Shown: positions 1 through 10,639 of the stretch, piece by piece
How positions within the stretch are numbered: the stretch's first letter is position 1
Layout of the letters: each line of letters begins with the position of its first letter
Assembly (NCBI GenBank): GCA_023055355.1
Contig: JALJCS010000002.1
Span: 86,143,001-86,207,000, forward strand
DNA: 64,000 nucleotides
Direction: 5' to 3'
From: Agelaius tricolor
Lineage: Eukaryota; Chordata; Aves; Passeriformes; Icteridae
Notes under the pieces: generated by a model
Seen by the model: the letters and a program-made list of their open reading frames with translations, nothing else
What the model was told of the DNA's origin: nothing
The model's database searches: none
Position numbers and translations under genes: made by a program

Positions 1-2614
1 ATGTAGTGGAGATTTTGTGACTCTTCCTCTGTCCCTTTTCCCTAGGAGAGAAGCCAGTGTTCCTGCCTGCAGCAAGGCACCCCATCTGATTTAGGAGTGC
101 AAGACTGCTTCTGTCATGATGCCATGACAAGGCCAGGGTTTCTGTCTGAGTGTTAGAGGAGAACACTCCTAGTCAGCAGGAGAAGGATGATGCACCAGGA
201 GGTAGCCAGTCAGTGCAGACATTCTGAGGGCTTTGACTTCTCATAACAAATTCACTGAAGGTCCATTTCAGTCTGTTTCTTCTCTCCTTGCTAGGTTGGC
301 TTTGTTGTTTGTTGTTGGAGGACAGGAGTTACCTAAGGAGCTCTGGGCAACTGAATAGAGGAGCTGAGCTTGGGATGTGAACTTGGCAGCTGCAGACACC
401 AAGGAGGAGACTGCTGACTGCTCTCCTGAAAGTGCGAGAAATCTCCGGACATGGACGGAACATGCATGGCATTATGACTGTGATCTGCCCTGGATGAGTG
501 CTCCACAGATGCTCCTTGCAGGGGCTAAGGCATGTCTGCAGCTCTTAAAAATAAGGATGTTTCCCAATGTCCCCTGTCAGCCTTGAGCAGAGTTCCCGTC
601 ATTCCTGCTGGATGCCCTGCGGTGGGAAGAGCAGGCGTGCTGGCTGCCAGTTCAGGTCTAAAACTGATGTCTGTGCAAAGTCCATCCTTGTCTGGACTCC
701 AAGGGGCTGCTGTGCACAAGGCCTTCACACAGTTTCCTTAACAGGCTCCTTTTCACTTTTTTCAGGGACTTGCACTGTGCTTCATTTCAGAGTGATCCAG
801 TGAATTAACATATTGTTGCTGCTGCCTGGGTAATTGCATGCCCGGGGTCTGCTCTGCTCCAGCACAGTCTTCCCGGCTTCCCAGACAGAAAGCATCCTTC
901 TCCTTTGGCAAACAAAGTTGCAAAGTATTGCCCTGAGGCCTAGCTCAAAGATTGGAGGAATGGGAGGGTGGAAAGAGGAGAGGGAAGCTGCTTTTGAAGG
1001 TATATCTGGCTTCAAGAGCTTACCTATCAATGAGGTGCTGGAGATGGGGTTTTTCAGTCTTTATTTCTGTACAAAAATACTAGTTTTGACTGAAGCTGTG
1101 GTTTTCCTGCTGATTTATGCAGACATTAGTATGGGTGCAGTTACAGAAATTTAGTTTAGTACAAGTCACCATGAGGACTCAGAACTGCTTGAAATGAGCT
1201 GTCCTGGGTCACACAGGAATTTCAGTAGAAGTTGAAACTGAGCAGTCTGATACCCTCTTTGTACTGAAAATAAAACTCTTTGAATAGGTAGGTGTAAAAA
1301 TGCTTGCTGGTCTCACTTCCAAGTGCAAAAAATCTCACATGTGGATAAACCCTTAGAGCCTAAGTTCCTGTGAGACGAGACCACATCTCAGAACACTTTG
1401 GTGAGCATATTATCGAAACAGGGTGGGTTTCTTGATGCAGATGCAAGTTTGCATTTTTGAAAGATGATATTTGGTCAGGACTGACTTCTGGTGGGGAACT
1501 GGCATCCCTTAAGCAATGGTCTCCAAAAAGAAGTGTGGTTATTTGCAACATGAGGAGGGCAGCTTTACCTCCTAGCACAGCTTGGCTATCAAACAGATGC
1601 ATTAAGAGGATGGGGAGCATCCAAACTCAAGGATAGTAGGGAGGAAGTTGATTTATGGCTCTGCCACTGACTTTCTTAGTGACCTGGGGTGAGAAGACGA
1701 ACCTCTTCTTTTCTACCTCCTCCTCTTCTGCCCACCCAGCACACATGGCAATCACCTTGTAGTTTGTATAGGTCCTTCTAAAAAGCTGGAACTTTGTAGT
1801 GCTATCTGTGAAGTCCCTTTTCATCTTCTCAGTTGTGAACATTTCCTGTCTGTTAGCAACATAAGCTATTTTGACTGAAAGGAAGACATTTTTCCAACAC
1901 TTTTTTTGACACAAGGGTTGGAGAGGATGATGTGGCCATGTTGACAGTGTAGCTGGGTCATCCTGCACCAGAGCTGTGCAGTTTGTGGGGCAGAGGGAAG
2001 GTTTCTTGAGGCATCTCCATCCTGTGGAATAGAGGCTGCAGCCTTGGGCAGTATATGGAGAGCCCCTTTGTGATTGGCTTAGCCACGGGCCTTACGGAAT
2101 CCTAATTGTTCTGTAACTATGTGTGTGTATTTATGCACATACACAGGGGAGGAAGATGGATGTGTGTGTGCTGCAGATAGCACATGGACAAAGGTTCCTT
2201 GGCCACTGGCACCCCAGCTGAGATGAACAGCTGCATGTGGGCCACTGTGGGACTGCATGCAGGACTGGGGCTTGTCATGTCCTGAGAGGAACATAGGCAC
2301 CGTGCCCAGGGGTGCCTTCTGGGCCTTCATGGCCTTGGATGTGGTTGTTTAACTCTTTCACTTGGGGGATATCGCAGTCCCTGAGCACTGAGTGATTCCC
2401 ACCCTTTCCTCCAAAGCCTTTGCACTGGTGGCAGTTTGGAGATGGCCTGTAAGATAATGCAGGCTGAAAGGGATCTTGGGTGGGTCAGCTGTGAGATCAG
2501 ACCAGGTTGTTCATGACTTTGTTTGGTCAAGTCCTGCTTTCAGTGAACTCAGCTGTGTTCCCAGTGACCCCCCTGCAGGCGCTGGGGCTGCTGCTGCATC
2601 CCTCAAAATCAACT
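1..2614. other. Unique noncoding sequence, no gene recognised
   Basis: This stretch holds no repeat family I recognise and no open frame resembling a known protein. It contains only short GT-rich patches near 2120-2170. A spliced-exon-like frame on the minus strand at 1756-1874 is listed separately with low confidence. Confidence 0.6.
1756..1874 (-). other. Exon-like open segment (probable pseudo-exon)
   Basis: Read on the minus strand, a pyrimidine-rich acceptor (CTTCCTTTCAG) precedes a 119-base open segment ending in AAG before a GTGATT donor. The frame encodes about 39 residues rich in K, T and F, including KIAYVANRQEMFTTEKMKRD. I do not recognise the protein. The segment could be an exon of an unidentified gene. 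However, introns contain many such pseudo-exons and I found comparable ones on the opposite strand (for example 3891-4030 plus), so chance is the more likely explanation. Confidence 0.15.
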
Positions 2615-2915
2615 CTTGCTCTGGTTGAACAAACCCCAGCTCCCACACCCTCTTCTCTTTGGCAAGTTACCAGTGCTCCCCCACTGCACTTGCTCTAGTT
2701 TGTCCATGTGTTTCTTGTATCAAAACAAGATGCAGTGTCTGGATGGGGTCTAATGAGTGCTGAGATCTCCTGGCTGTTTCTGCTCCTGCAGCCCAGTAGG
2801 CTCTTGGTCTTTGCTGCAGTTTCTTTCCTAAGGTCCAAGTTAGCCTGTGGCCCCAACAACTGTCCCAGCCCTTGAGGAGTGGCAGAGCTGCTGGGACACG
2901 GGGCTGTGCCCAGCT
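2615..2915 (-). mobile_element. Old CR1 LINE fragment
   Basis: The plus strand reads as the reverse complement of the 3' part of the CR1 reverse transcriptase ORF and the sequence just after it. Recognisable blocks, in order, are 'TTGAACAAACCCCAGCTC' near 2618, 'GCTCTAGTTTGTCCATGTG' near 2691, a 'GGGGTCTAATGAGTGCTGAG' block near 2745, and 'CTCCTGCAGCCCAGTAGGCT' near 2783. Many substitutions and small gaps show an old, inactive copy. The octamer tail is absent, so the 3' end has been lost or is too diverged to see. Boundaries are approximate. Confidence 0.55.
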
Positions 2916-4710
2916 GATAGTTAAATAGGACGCCTGTAACTGTGCTTGGAAAGCCTGAGTGTTTGTCCACAACCTGGAAGGAAGAGGAGCACAGAGGAGC
3001 CCTGGGTTGACAAGGCTTCTTCTCGCTGCTGATGGTGTAGGGTCCTGTAGGGAGAGACACAGAGCTCAGACAGAGGAGGCAATGACCTGAATTCTGCAGT
3101 AAAAAGCAAAGAGGTCTAGTGTTGTAACTACCACTGTCTCACTTACTCATCTGGAAAGCAAGATTTTACTCTCTGCTCTGCTTCCTGTGGGGCTGTGACT
3201 GTTGATGGCCATGGACAGCTGAGGTCCTGCAATACCAGTACACTGGGCTGTGGAACATACCTCACTGTGCTCACTGCTGGGCTTGAACCACCATCCCTGG
3301 AGCCATGAGCAGAGGAATAGTGTGTATCCATGTATGCATACCAGACTCAAACAAAATGCTGCAATTCTGTGCTGTGCTGCCAAGTTAGTGTGTGAGTTTC
3401 AAAGCAGCAACCTATATTCTTGACGATCCAAGAGCCTTGGGAAAAGATCCATTTTTTAATGCTATACTAATTTAATAAATGTCTTTTTTTAGTGTAGGAA
3501 GGCAGCAATAAAAGACAAAAAGGAGAAAGAAAAGACAGAAAGACCTGTACAATAATTTTAAAGATTTTCTGCTTTTCCGTTCATGTTCTTTTCAGGAAAT
3601 GAAACTGGCTATATATGGTATAGGATTGAAACCACATATCACAAGCCACTGTCAAGTTCATGAAGTGACCACATTGAAAAAGTAGTGAAAAATGGGTTCT
3701 TACTGGTGCCTTCTTTGCCTGTAGAAATCCTGGCTGCGGCTTGTGATTGTAGTAGGGTGAAGATTTGCATTTTGAAGTTGGCGGTTTTCCTTTTTGCTCT
3801 TCCACTTCCTACAAACTAATTTAGTGCAGTGTTAATTGTGAATCTGGAATGCAAATCAACTCACCTGCTTGTTTTTTCTTTCATTTTCAGATTTTCTAAG
3901 TATGGAAGCTCTCCTGAGGAGCTGCATTATGTGCTGCAGCCCCTGGGATGGGATGCAGAGCAAGGAGTGAAGAAGGGCTGCGATGTGCCACTGCTTTTGT
4001 GGGCAGAGGGGCTTTTTGGCATGTCATATGGTGCCAAAAGACATTTTACTCTTGGCAGCAAAAATCCTTATCCTTCTTGTTTTTTTTTTTTTTTTTTTTT
4101 TCCAGGACAGATGCTATTTCCTGTTAGAGATGCTTTGTATGCAAATCAAGGTGATACAACAAGAAAAAAGTCCTGAAAGCAATCACACTGATAAACTCAG
4201 CCCACTGGGGAATTCCTGCTTATCATTTATCTTTTGTTTTTTCAGTTCTGTACAAGATACTTCTTTGCCTGTGCTTTCTTACAGTCTTTAATGTTTGTCC
4301 TGCCAGACCTCTTGCTTGTGAACTACAGTGCTTGCATTTTGCAAGGCTCCATGTCAGTCTGCACAAACAAAAGGCAGTAAGTGCTGGAAATTGGGGTTAA
4401 CAGTCCCTGTGTTTCAGTTTGATCTTGCATTGATCTGGTGCTTTCTTAAATTCAAGACAGACATGAGCCTCACACTACAGATTGCCACGTGCCTGTAGTG
4501 ATGATCTGCTGGAAAGGTGATCCCAGAAACCTCAGGAGTGGAAAAAAAAAGAGAGATAAAAAGCAAAAAGAAACAGCAAAAAGTTCACCTAGTAACTTAA
4601 ACAGGAGCAGGATTTGACTTGAGGCACCTCAAGAGATGGTGTGGGCAGCACTGCACTAATGCAGTAACATGAGTTGATCACCTCAGTTCTTCAGCAGAGC
4701 AAACTCACTT
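2916..4710. other. Unique noncoding sequence with a T22 run
   Basis: No gene or recognised repeat is visible apart from an uninterrupted run of 22 T at 4080-4101. Two exon-like frames sit close together on opposite strands: 3704-3808 minus (acceptor TTTGTAG, donor GTAAGA, 105 bases open) and 3891-4030 plus (acceptor TTTCATTTTCAG, 140 bases open). Their presence on both strands argues that such frames are background here. Confidence 0.55.
4080..4101. repeat. Poly(T) run, 22 bases
   Basis: This is an uninterrupted run of T followed directly by CCAGGACAG. On the minus strand it is a poly(A) stretch. I see no retrocopied gene body or target-site duplication beside it, so I call it a simple mononucleotide repeat. 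The T-run followed by CCAG also mimics a 3' splice site. Confidence 0.9.
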
Positions 4711-4900
4711 AGAATCACAGACTGATGTGGGTGGGAAGGGACTGTTAAGATCATCTAGTTGAACTCCCTTGCCATGAGCAGGGAGATCTTCTATCAGACC
4801 AGGTTACTCAGGGCCCCTTCCAACCTGGCCTTCAACACTTCCAGGGGTTGGGCATCCACAACTTCCCTGGGCATCTGCTGAGCCTGTGCCCTACAGGTGT
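4711..4900 (-). mobile_element. CR1 LINE 3' end
   Basis: The plus strand starts with AGAATCACAG, then 'GGGTGGGAAGGGACTGTTAA', 'GATCATCTAGTTGAACTCCC', 'TTCAACACTTCCAGGGGTTG' and 'GGCATCCACAACTTCCCTGG'. This is the reverse complement of the CR1 3' untranslated end, so the element lies on the minus strand with its 3' terminus at 4711. It is about 190 bp long and 5'-truncated, the commonest form of CR1 copy in birds. It carries no coding potential. Confidence 0.93.
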
Positions 4901-7900
4901 CCCTATAAGTGGATGGGGCTGATCAAAGCCTTGCTCTCACCAGGCTGCCACCCTGCTGATGTTACAGCAGGCTATGAGGGTGAAAAAAAGACTCAGAAAC
5001 AGAAAAGGATGTGTCAGAGAGCTGCAGAACAACAGCGCCAAAGAACATTCTCGTGCATGTCCAGAGATAGCCACTGCAGCCCAGGTCCTGTTGAATCATG
5101 CTGTGGTTGTTCTGGCCTTTGTGTGGGTAACAGTGATAATCACTGTGTGTGGTGTTGGGTTTTGTTACTTCTTTTTTTTCCCCTTAAATGTAAAATTAAC
5201 AGTCAAATTAGCATTGGTGAGGCAGCAAGCCTGGTACAGCTTTTATCTATCCTGAACCTCAGAACAAAGGAGGGGAGGAAAATGGCTTGGCCAGTTTGGC
5301 AGCCGTGCACGTAACGGTCCCGGAGTTCAAAGCAAAGGGCACAACAGTCAGATACCCCAACCCGCCTGGGCTTTGGCTGATAAGTCACATTTCAAAGTAA
5401 AAGGCAATCCTATAGGGGCTCTGCTGAGTACCTAAAGCTCCAGTGCTGAGTTGTCTTTAAAAGGGGATTTCATAAGGAGTAATATGAACAGAAATGGCTC
5501 TTTTGTGGTTTTACACATTCCAGGCATGCCAGGACTGTTCCTGTCAAGGATGGGCAGTCTCTGGGGTTTTGGGTTTCTTTTTATTTTCTTTTTCCCCAAA
5601 TATTTGCCACAAACTAGCAGCTGAAATGGTGAAAAATAAATAAGAGTTGCAAAATCATTACAGTAGCAGTAATGGAAACTGTGAGGCTTATACTTAAATT
5701 GGCTGTGGGGTTTCACTCCATCTTCTGCACTGTTGCACTGTGAGGATTACTACTTTTACCTGCTATGACCACTTCAGGGTGGATGATTTGAAAGCAGAGC
5801 TTTAACTGTTGGTTACTCAGGACCTCAAAAAACACTGCTTTGGATTTTTCAGAACCTTTTCAGCTGAACCATTTTTAAGTCTGAATTCTTTCAATGTCAG
5901 AGCAGTTATGTGGCCATACAACATCTTTATGTGATGATTTCTAAGGTCTGTGTGGACAGAAATGGGGCCCAGCTGTTCTGCTTCAGGTGCACTTTTGTTT
6001 CACAGAGGTTATGCAGGCTTGGATTGCACCCGTACACATTAACACAGAATTTTAATTGATGTAAGAGTTACAATGCACAAAGTTGTGGTGCCTGAAATCC
6101 TAAAGGAGAGCACCTTTACTCTGCCTTAAAACAGTCTGAAGTTTCACATGCAATAAAACTCTAGATGGTTTGTGTAGACCTGCCCTGTTAGATGAGGGTC
6201 TAATTCATAAGCCTGCATGTCCTGTTCTTCTCCACATGGATACTGCTCCTGTTGCCACAGTCCTGTGTCTCCTGTAGTAGCAGGACCTCATGGACAGCTG
6301 GAAAAGCCACAGCCAGAGATGTTTCACAAAAGGTATGGCTGTAACAATGTGCCATTAAGTGTGTGCCTCAGCCCCCCCTGAGACACCCTACACAAACACT
6401 CAGTACCTTTATTAGCAGCACACACTGACCATAGCCAGCTCAGCACCCTTATGAGCTGGAGCTGAACCTTTACCTGCTCTGCAGGTGACACTAATCCTTC
6501 TGGGGGGGAGCAGAAAATGGAGCCAGGCTCATCCCAGCAGAGTCTGGACCATAGAACCATAGATATCCATTCTGAGAATTTGTTTTCAGCCCAAGTTTGA
6601 CTGGGGCACAAATGCAGACAGAAGGTGAGAAAGCATCTCTTTGAAAGTGCAAATTAAAGAGACACTGTTGGAGTGAATCTTCTGGCCTGGTTTTATTAAA
6701 TGTGAGTATGGTTACTTCATGGTGAACAGGAACTGGAGTGGATTTAGGGGATGGTTCCTGAAGCCCCCTCCCATTCTCTAACACAGGCTGATGTTACAGG
6801 GAAGTCTCAAGGCTGTTGCCTGGGCTGTTTTGGGTCTGTGGGTGGAGGAACTTAATCACCAGGGCTGCCATCAAATGCTGCACTTACATGATTCAAGGAA
6901 GAAGTGCTTGTGTTAATTCTGAGCTCAACATACATATTTTTCATCTTGGACAAGTCTGGTCTTCCAGCCTTCTGGACTCCTGCCATTTTGAGTTTGGGAA
7001 AAAAACCTTTTTTTCTTTCTCCATCAGTGCTACCAAGCACAGAATTTTGGAAACAAAAAGTCAGAATGTGGTGTTCAGTGGTGAGCTGTCTTTTTACTAG
7101 GCCAATCTTTCAGGAATTGGTTTTGAAGTGGATTTTGTTCTGTCCACTCAAGGTCTCTGCTGTGGAAATATTTATTGCTGTGAAACTGTTGCAAGCTTTT
7201 TAAGTGGCAGGAAAAACTACTTTTTTAACCAAACAAATGTGCTTTCCCTACAAGTCACACAGGTGTACATTTGGAAGTTTTTTGTTTTGTTTTGTACCAA
7301 AACAATTTTTCCACTGTGTTATTTGGAGTGGGAAGATGAGTGGACCTTGCATTTAATATAGATTTCATCCATTTTATCACAGCAGAAGCAGACATAGAGA
7401 TTCTCTCTTTTTCTTCTTTTTCTGTGTATTTGCTTAGTGTTTTGTGCCTTAGAATCTCTGTTTTCCTTCTTTTTGATGGTTTGAGAGTTCTGATGCAGAT
7501 GACAAAAGTGCTTAAAAGTATTAATGTCCTTGGGAAGGCTACGAAAGTTATGCAGTGGTGAAGAGATGCAGGCAACCTGTAGAAGAGCCAGATTTTGACA
7601 GCATGGGAAGTGGTTAGCGCCTCATTGGACATCCTCACATCAAAGCTGGACAGTGGGCTCTTGAGATACTCTGTTTGTACCACAAATTGCTGGGCTTTGG
7701 GCAGAAATCACTGTATGAAATTCTGTGGTCTTTATTAGGCAGGCGGACAGACAAAATAATTTTGCTGGTTTCTCTCAGCTCTTAGAATTTATGAATCACA
7801 TAGTCAGGGTGTTCTGGAAGGGGTTTGAGTTTCCATGAAAAGTTTGCTGTGGCAGCATGCAGACAACAAAACCCATCTGTTCTCTTGCCCTTTCATCATG

Positions 7901-10150
7901 CTGTGTTGCTTTCGAATTGTTCCAGAAGGAGGATGAAATTGGGCTTGTTATTTAAATTTCAGTATGGGTGGCCAAAGCAACTCTACCTTGGTTATTATGG
8001 GCCTCCTGTGACCACAGGAATGGATGGTGCCTTTTGCCAGCCCTGATTTAACAAACACCTGAGGACCGACTCAGCACTGCAGCATAGCCCATGGGAATTG
8101 TGTGCCATGGGAACCTGCAGCAAGGCAGTGTCTGGGAATATCTCCTCATACTTTTTAGTAGTAAGGATGTAATCAGCCCTTGTAGGCTGGTATCTGATTA
8201 AATAGCACAGTGTGGAAAAAAACCAAACCCACACTCATTAATGGCAGATGGACGTGTGTAGTTGGGAGGAAAGAATTGAGGTTCTGTCTGAAGCTGTGTG
8301 AGCCCATCTGGGGAGCAGTGTCAGGGAGAGAGTCCATGGGATACTTGTGTGTGATCATGTGAGAGTGAGCTCGTGATGGAGCTGTGAGACAGAAAAGAAC
8401 CCTGCAACTCTGGAGAGCAAGTAGGAGCAGGGATGTGACTCCTGGCTTTGTCCTTTTAAAGGGGGGCACGCTGCCTGGTGTCTGTACTTGAAAAGGGAGG
8501 GTGCAAGGAAGAATTCATGGAAAGCCACAGATGACTTGGGTTTGCGTTGACTCTAGGTGTGAGGAGTGCAATTTGGTTAATTGAGATGAAGGCTGGCAAG
8601 GGGGTGACTTGACTGCCACATCTAGAGGAAGAAAGTTTTGATTAGCAGGTTTGGGGTAAGGAGGAACCCTTAGAATTTCTATGTCCTTTTCCAGATTTTA
8701 GAGGAAATGTTTCTCTAGCATTGCAGGATTAGTTTAAAATATTGGGATTATTATGTGGAGGTCTTGGGTGAGAGGGACTGATATGCAGTGTAGTGAAGGC
8801 AGGATGGATTATTTTGATCTTCCTGCCTTTATGCTCAGAACTCTGTTACTCCCCAGCGCATTCTTCCCTCAAAGAAGGGAAGCACCTTCTTCTACCCCTC
8901 CCTGGGGTAGGGAAGTTCTGCCACAACACTGGGAATAGTGTAAACTGTCAGGACACAGTGCTTTGGAGCCATCTCATCTTATGACAGGTGTCTAAGATAA
9001 GTGGCTTTCCCTCTGGTAATGCCTGTTGTCCTGCAGCAGCTATGTGGGAGACCAGAAATCTGGCTGAGATGTGAACTCCTGTGCTTTGGATGTCTGAAGC
9101 TGCGTGAGGGGAATGCCCCTCTCACTGCCTGTGTGCATGATGAGGAGTTAGTGGAATAAAGAACTTAACAAAGAACCATCTGACACCACCTGAGATGAAA
9201 ATAAGATGGAAATTTTAATCAGCTCTCTGCAGCTGAGCAGTCCCTGGAGGTCCTGTACCAAACCTGACCCACTTGCTGAACCCCAGCAGTGCAGCACTGG
9301 GCACTCCTCTGCCTGCCTTCAGAAGAATGAAAGGACAGCAGTATGAAAAGAGACAAGTACACGGGACAGCAATCAGTGGTAAGTCTTTACTAAGAAAGAG
9401 CTGGGGTATTTTGTTTGCTATTAAAAGCAAACCCACCTTCTGCAGCATTTCTCTTTGTGAGGTGCTCAGAAAGGAGGGAGGTGTTGGCAGAGGTTTGTTT
9501 CCAACCTGATTGAATGTTTTCCCAGTTCTTTCCCTGCACTCCAGCTCATCCCATCCCAGTCTTTCCAGCCATGCCATGTTGGGAAACAACTGCGAGCTCA
9601 TCCTCAGAGCTGAGTTCTAACATGGTAACTGTGCTAGGGTTGACTGCTTTGCAGGGATGGAGGGAGGACTCTTGGCACTGGCAAGGAGCAGCATGATTCC
9701 TTTGCCAGTTGTCCCAGTTTGCTGTCAGGATGGTCTCCCATGATGGCTCATCATGAGCCCAGCCTCCCATCTCTAAGCTCCTCAGAGATGTTACCACTTT
9801 GCCATGGCTTCAGATTTGGACATCTGAATGGATAAACTGCAGTGGGTAAAAATCAAATCCAAAACTTCTGGGCATAGAGAGGATGATAGCAGTGGACTAT
9901 TAGTAGCAAACTATAACCCACATCCCCTTTCCAGGTGGATGCTGCTGAGAAGATGATTCCCCTGTGCTCCTCAGAAGGGCTGCAGAGCTGCCAGATGAGC
10001 ACCAAGCTTTCCCCTTCCTGTGTGTACCCATCCTGCTGGCTGCAGCCCTTGCTGCACCCTGGGAGGATGCAAGGCTCTGGCTCTTTGAATGGCTGTCCAG
10101 AATAGTGAGGGAAAACTGTCTCCTCCCTGGACACAAACCACAATGATTTG
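4901..10150. other. Unique noncoding sequence with one small CpG cluster
   Basis: No gene or recognised repeat is visible over these 5.2 kb. The longest open frames (4886-5314 plus, 7255-7683 minus, 142 codons each) resemble no known family. A small CpG cluster at 5304-5388 is listed separately as a possible regulatory element. Confidence 0.55.
5304..5388. promoter_or_regulatory. CpG-dense patch with GATA and DR1-like motifs
   Basis: Five CpG dinucleotides fall between 5304 and 5364 in an otherwise CpG-poor stretch. A direct-repeat-like nuclear receptor motif (AGTTCAAAGCAAAGGGC, 5324-5340) and a GATA-type motif (CTGATAAG, 5377-5384) follow. Preserved CpGs with binding-site-like words suggest selective constraint, as in a conserved enhancer. 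The motifs are short and could be chance. No transcript or promoter element (TATA box plus initiator) is visible. Confidence 0.22.
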
Positions 10151-10152
10151 CA

Positions 10153-10258
10153 GGTGTTTTTTCTTGGTTTTTGTTTTTGGGTTTTTTTGGTGGTTTTTTT
10201 TTTGTTTGTTTGGTGTTTTTTTTTTTTTTTTTGTTTTTGTTTTTGTTTTTTTTTAAAT
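10153..10258. repeat. T/G-rich low-complexity tract
   Basis: About 105 bases are almost entirely T with scattered G, in units such as GTTTTT and GTTTG, including a run of 17 T near 10216. The strand asymmetry (almost no A or C on this strand until AAATTT at the end) is typical of a decayed poly(T) or GTTTT-type microsatellite. A lysine- and glutamine-rich open frame on the minus strand here is only its translation. Confidence 0.9.
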
Positions 10259-10562
10259 TTTCTTTCGGCTGTCTGAATAACTAAGTACAAACCTCTTTCA
10301 CCTATTTGACATTAATTCACTAATGGATGGCAGACAGTTTCATGTTTGGTTTTTAGCTGAAAAAGTGATGATGCAGTTATAAACCTCACATCCATTATGT
10401 ATCTTTGGACCATATGAAAAGTGTGAATTTTTACAGAAAATGTGAGAGTGGTGGGGCTGTGGAATAAACATTTTGCCTGAATTTTATTCTAAGTCTTGAA
10501 TGAATGAGATGTATTTTGTGGAACTGAGAAAGCTGTGATTTTCCCCTTTTCTTCCTTCAGTG

Positions 10563-10635
10563 TTGGGCTTTTTTGTTGTTGTTTTTTGTTTTGGGGTTTT
10601 TTGGGAGGGTTGTTGTTGTTTAGGGTTTTTTTTTT
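10563..10635 (+). repeat. T/G-rich tract with G-quadruplex-like motif
   Basis: A second T/G-rich tract lies 300 bp after the first. It contains four G-runs, GGGG at 10593 and GGG at 10603, 10607 and 10623, separated by 6, 1 and 13 bases. This meets a loose G-quadruplex pattern with one long loop. A TTG microsatellite (GTTGTTGTT) fills the long loop. No gene lies beside it. Confidence 0.7.
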
Positions 10636-10639
10636 ATAA

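Noticed and set aside
3891..4030. Plus-strand exon-like segment after a strong TTTCATTTTCAG acceptor
   Set aside because: It is open for 140 bases and looks protein-like, but it matches nothing and sits beside an equally good segment on the opposite strand. I used it as evidence that such segments are background.
9853..10290. Lysine- and glutamine-rich minus-strand open frame
   Set aside because: It is only the translation of the T/G low-complexity tract at 10153-10258.
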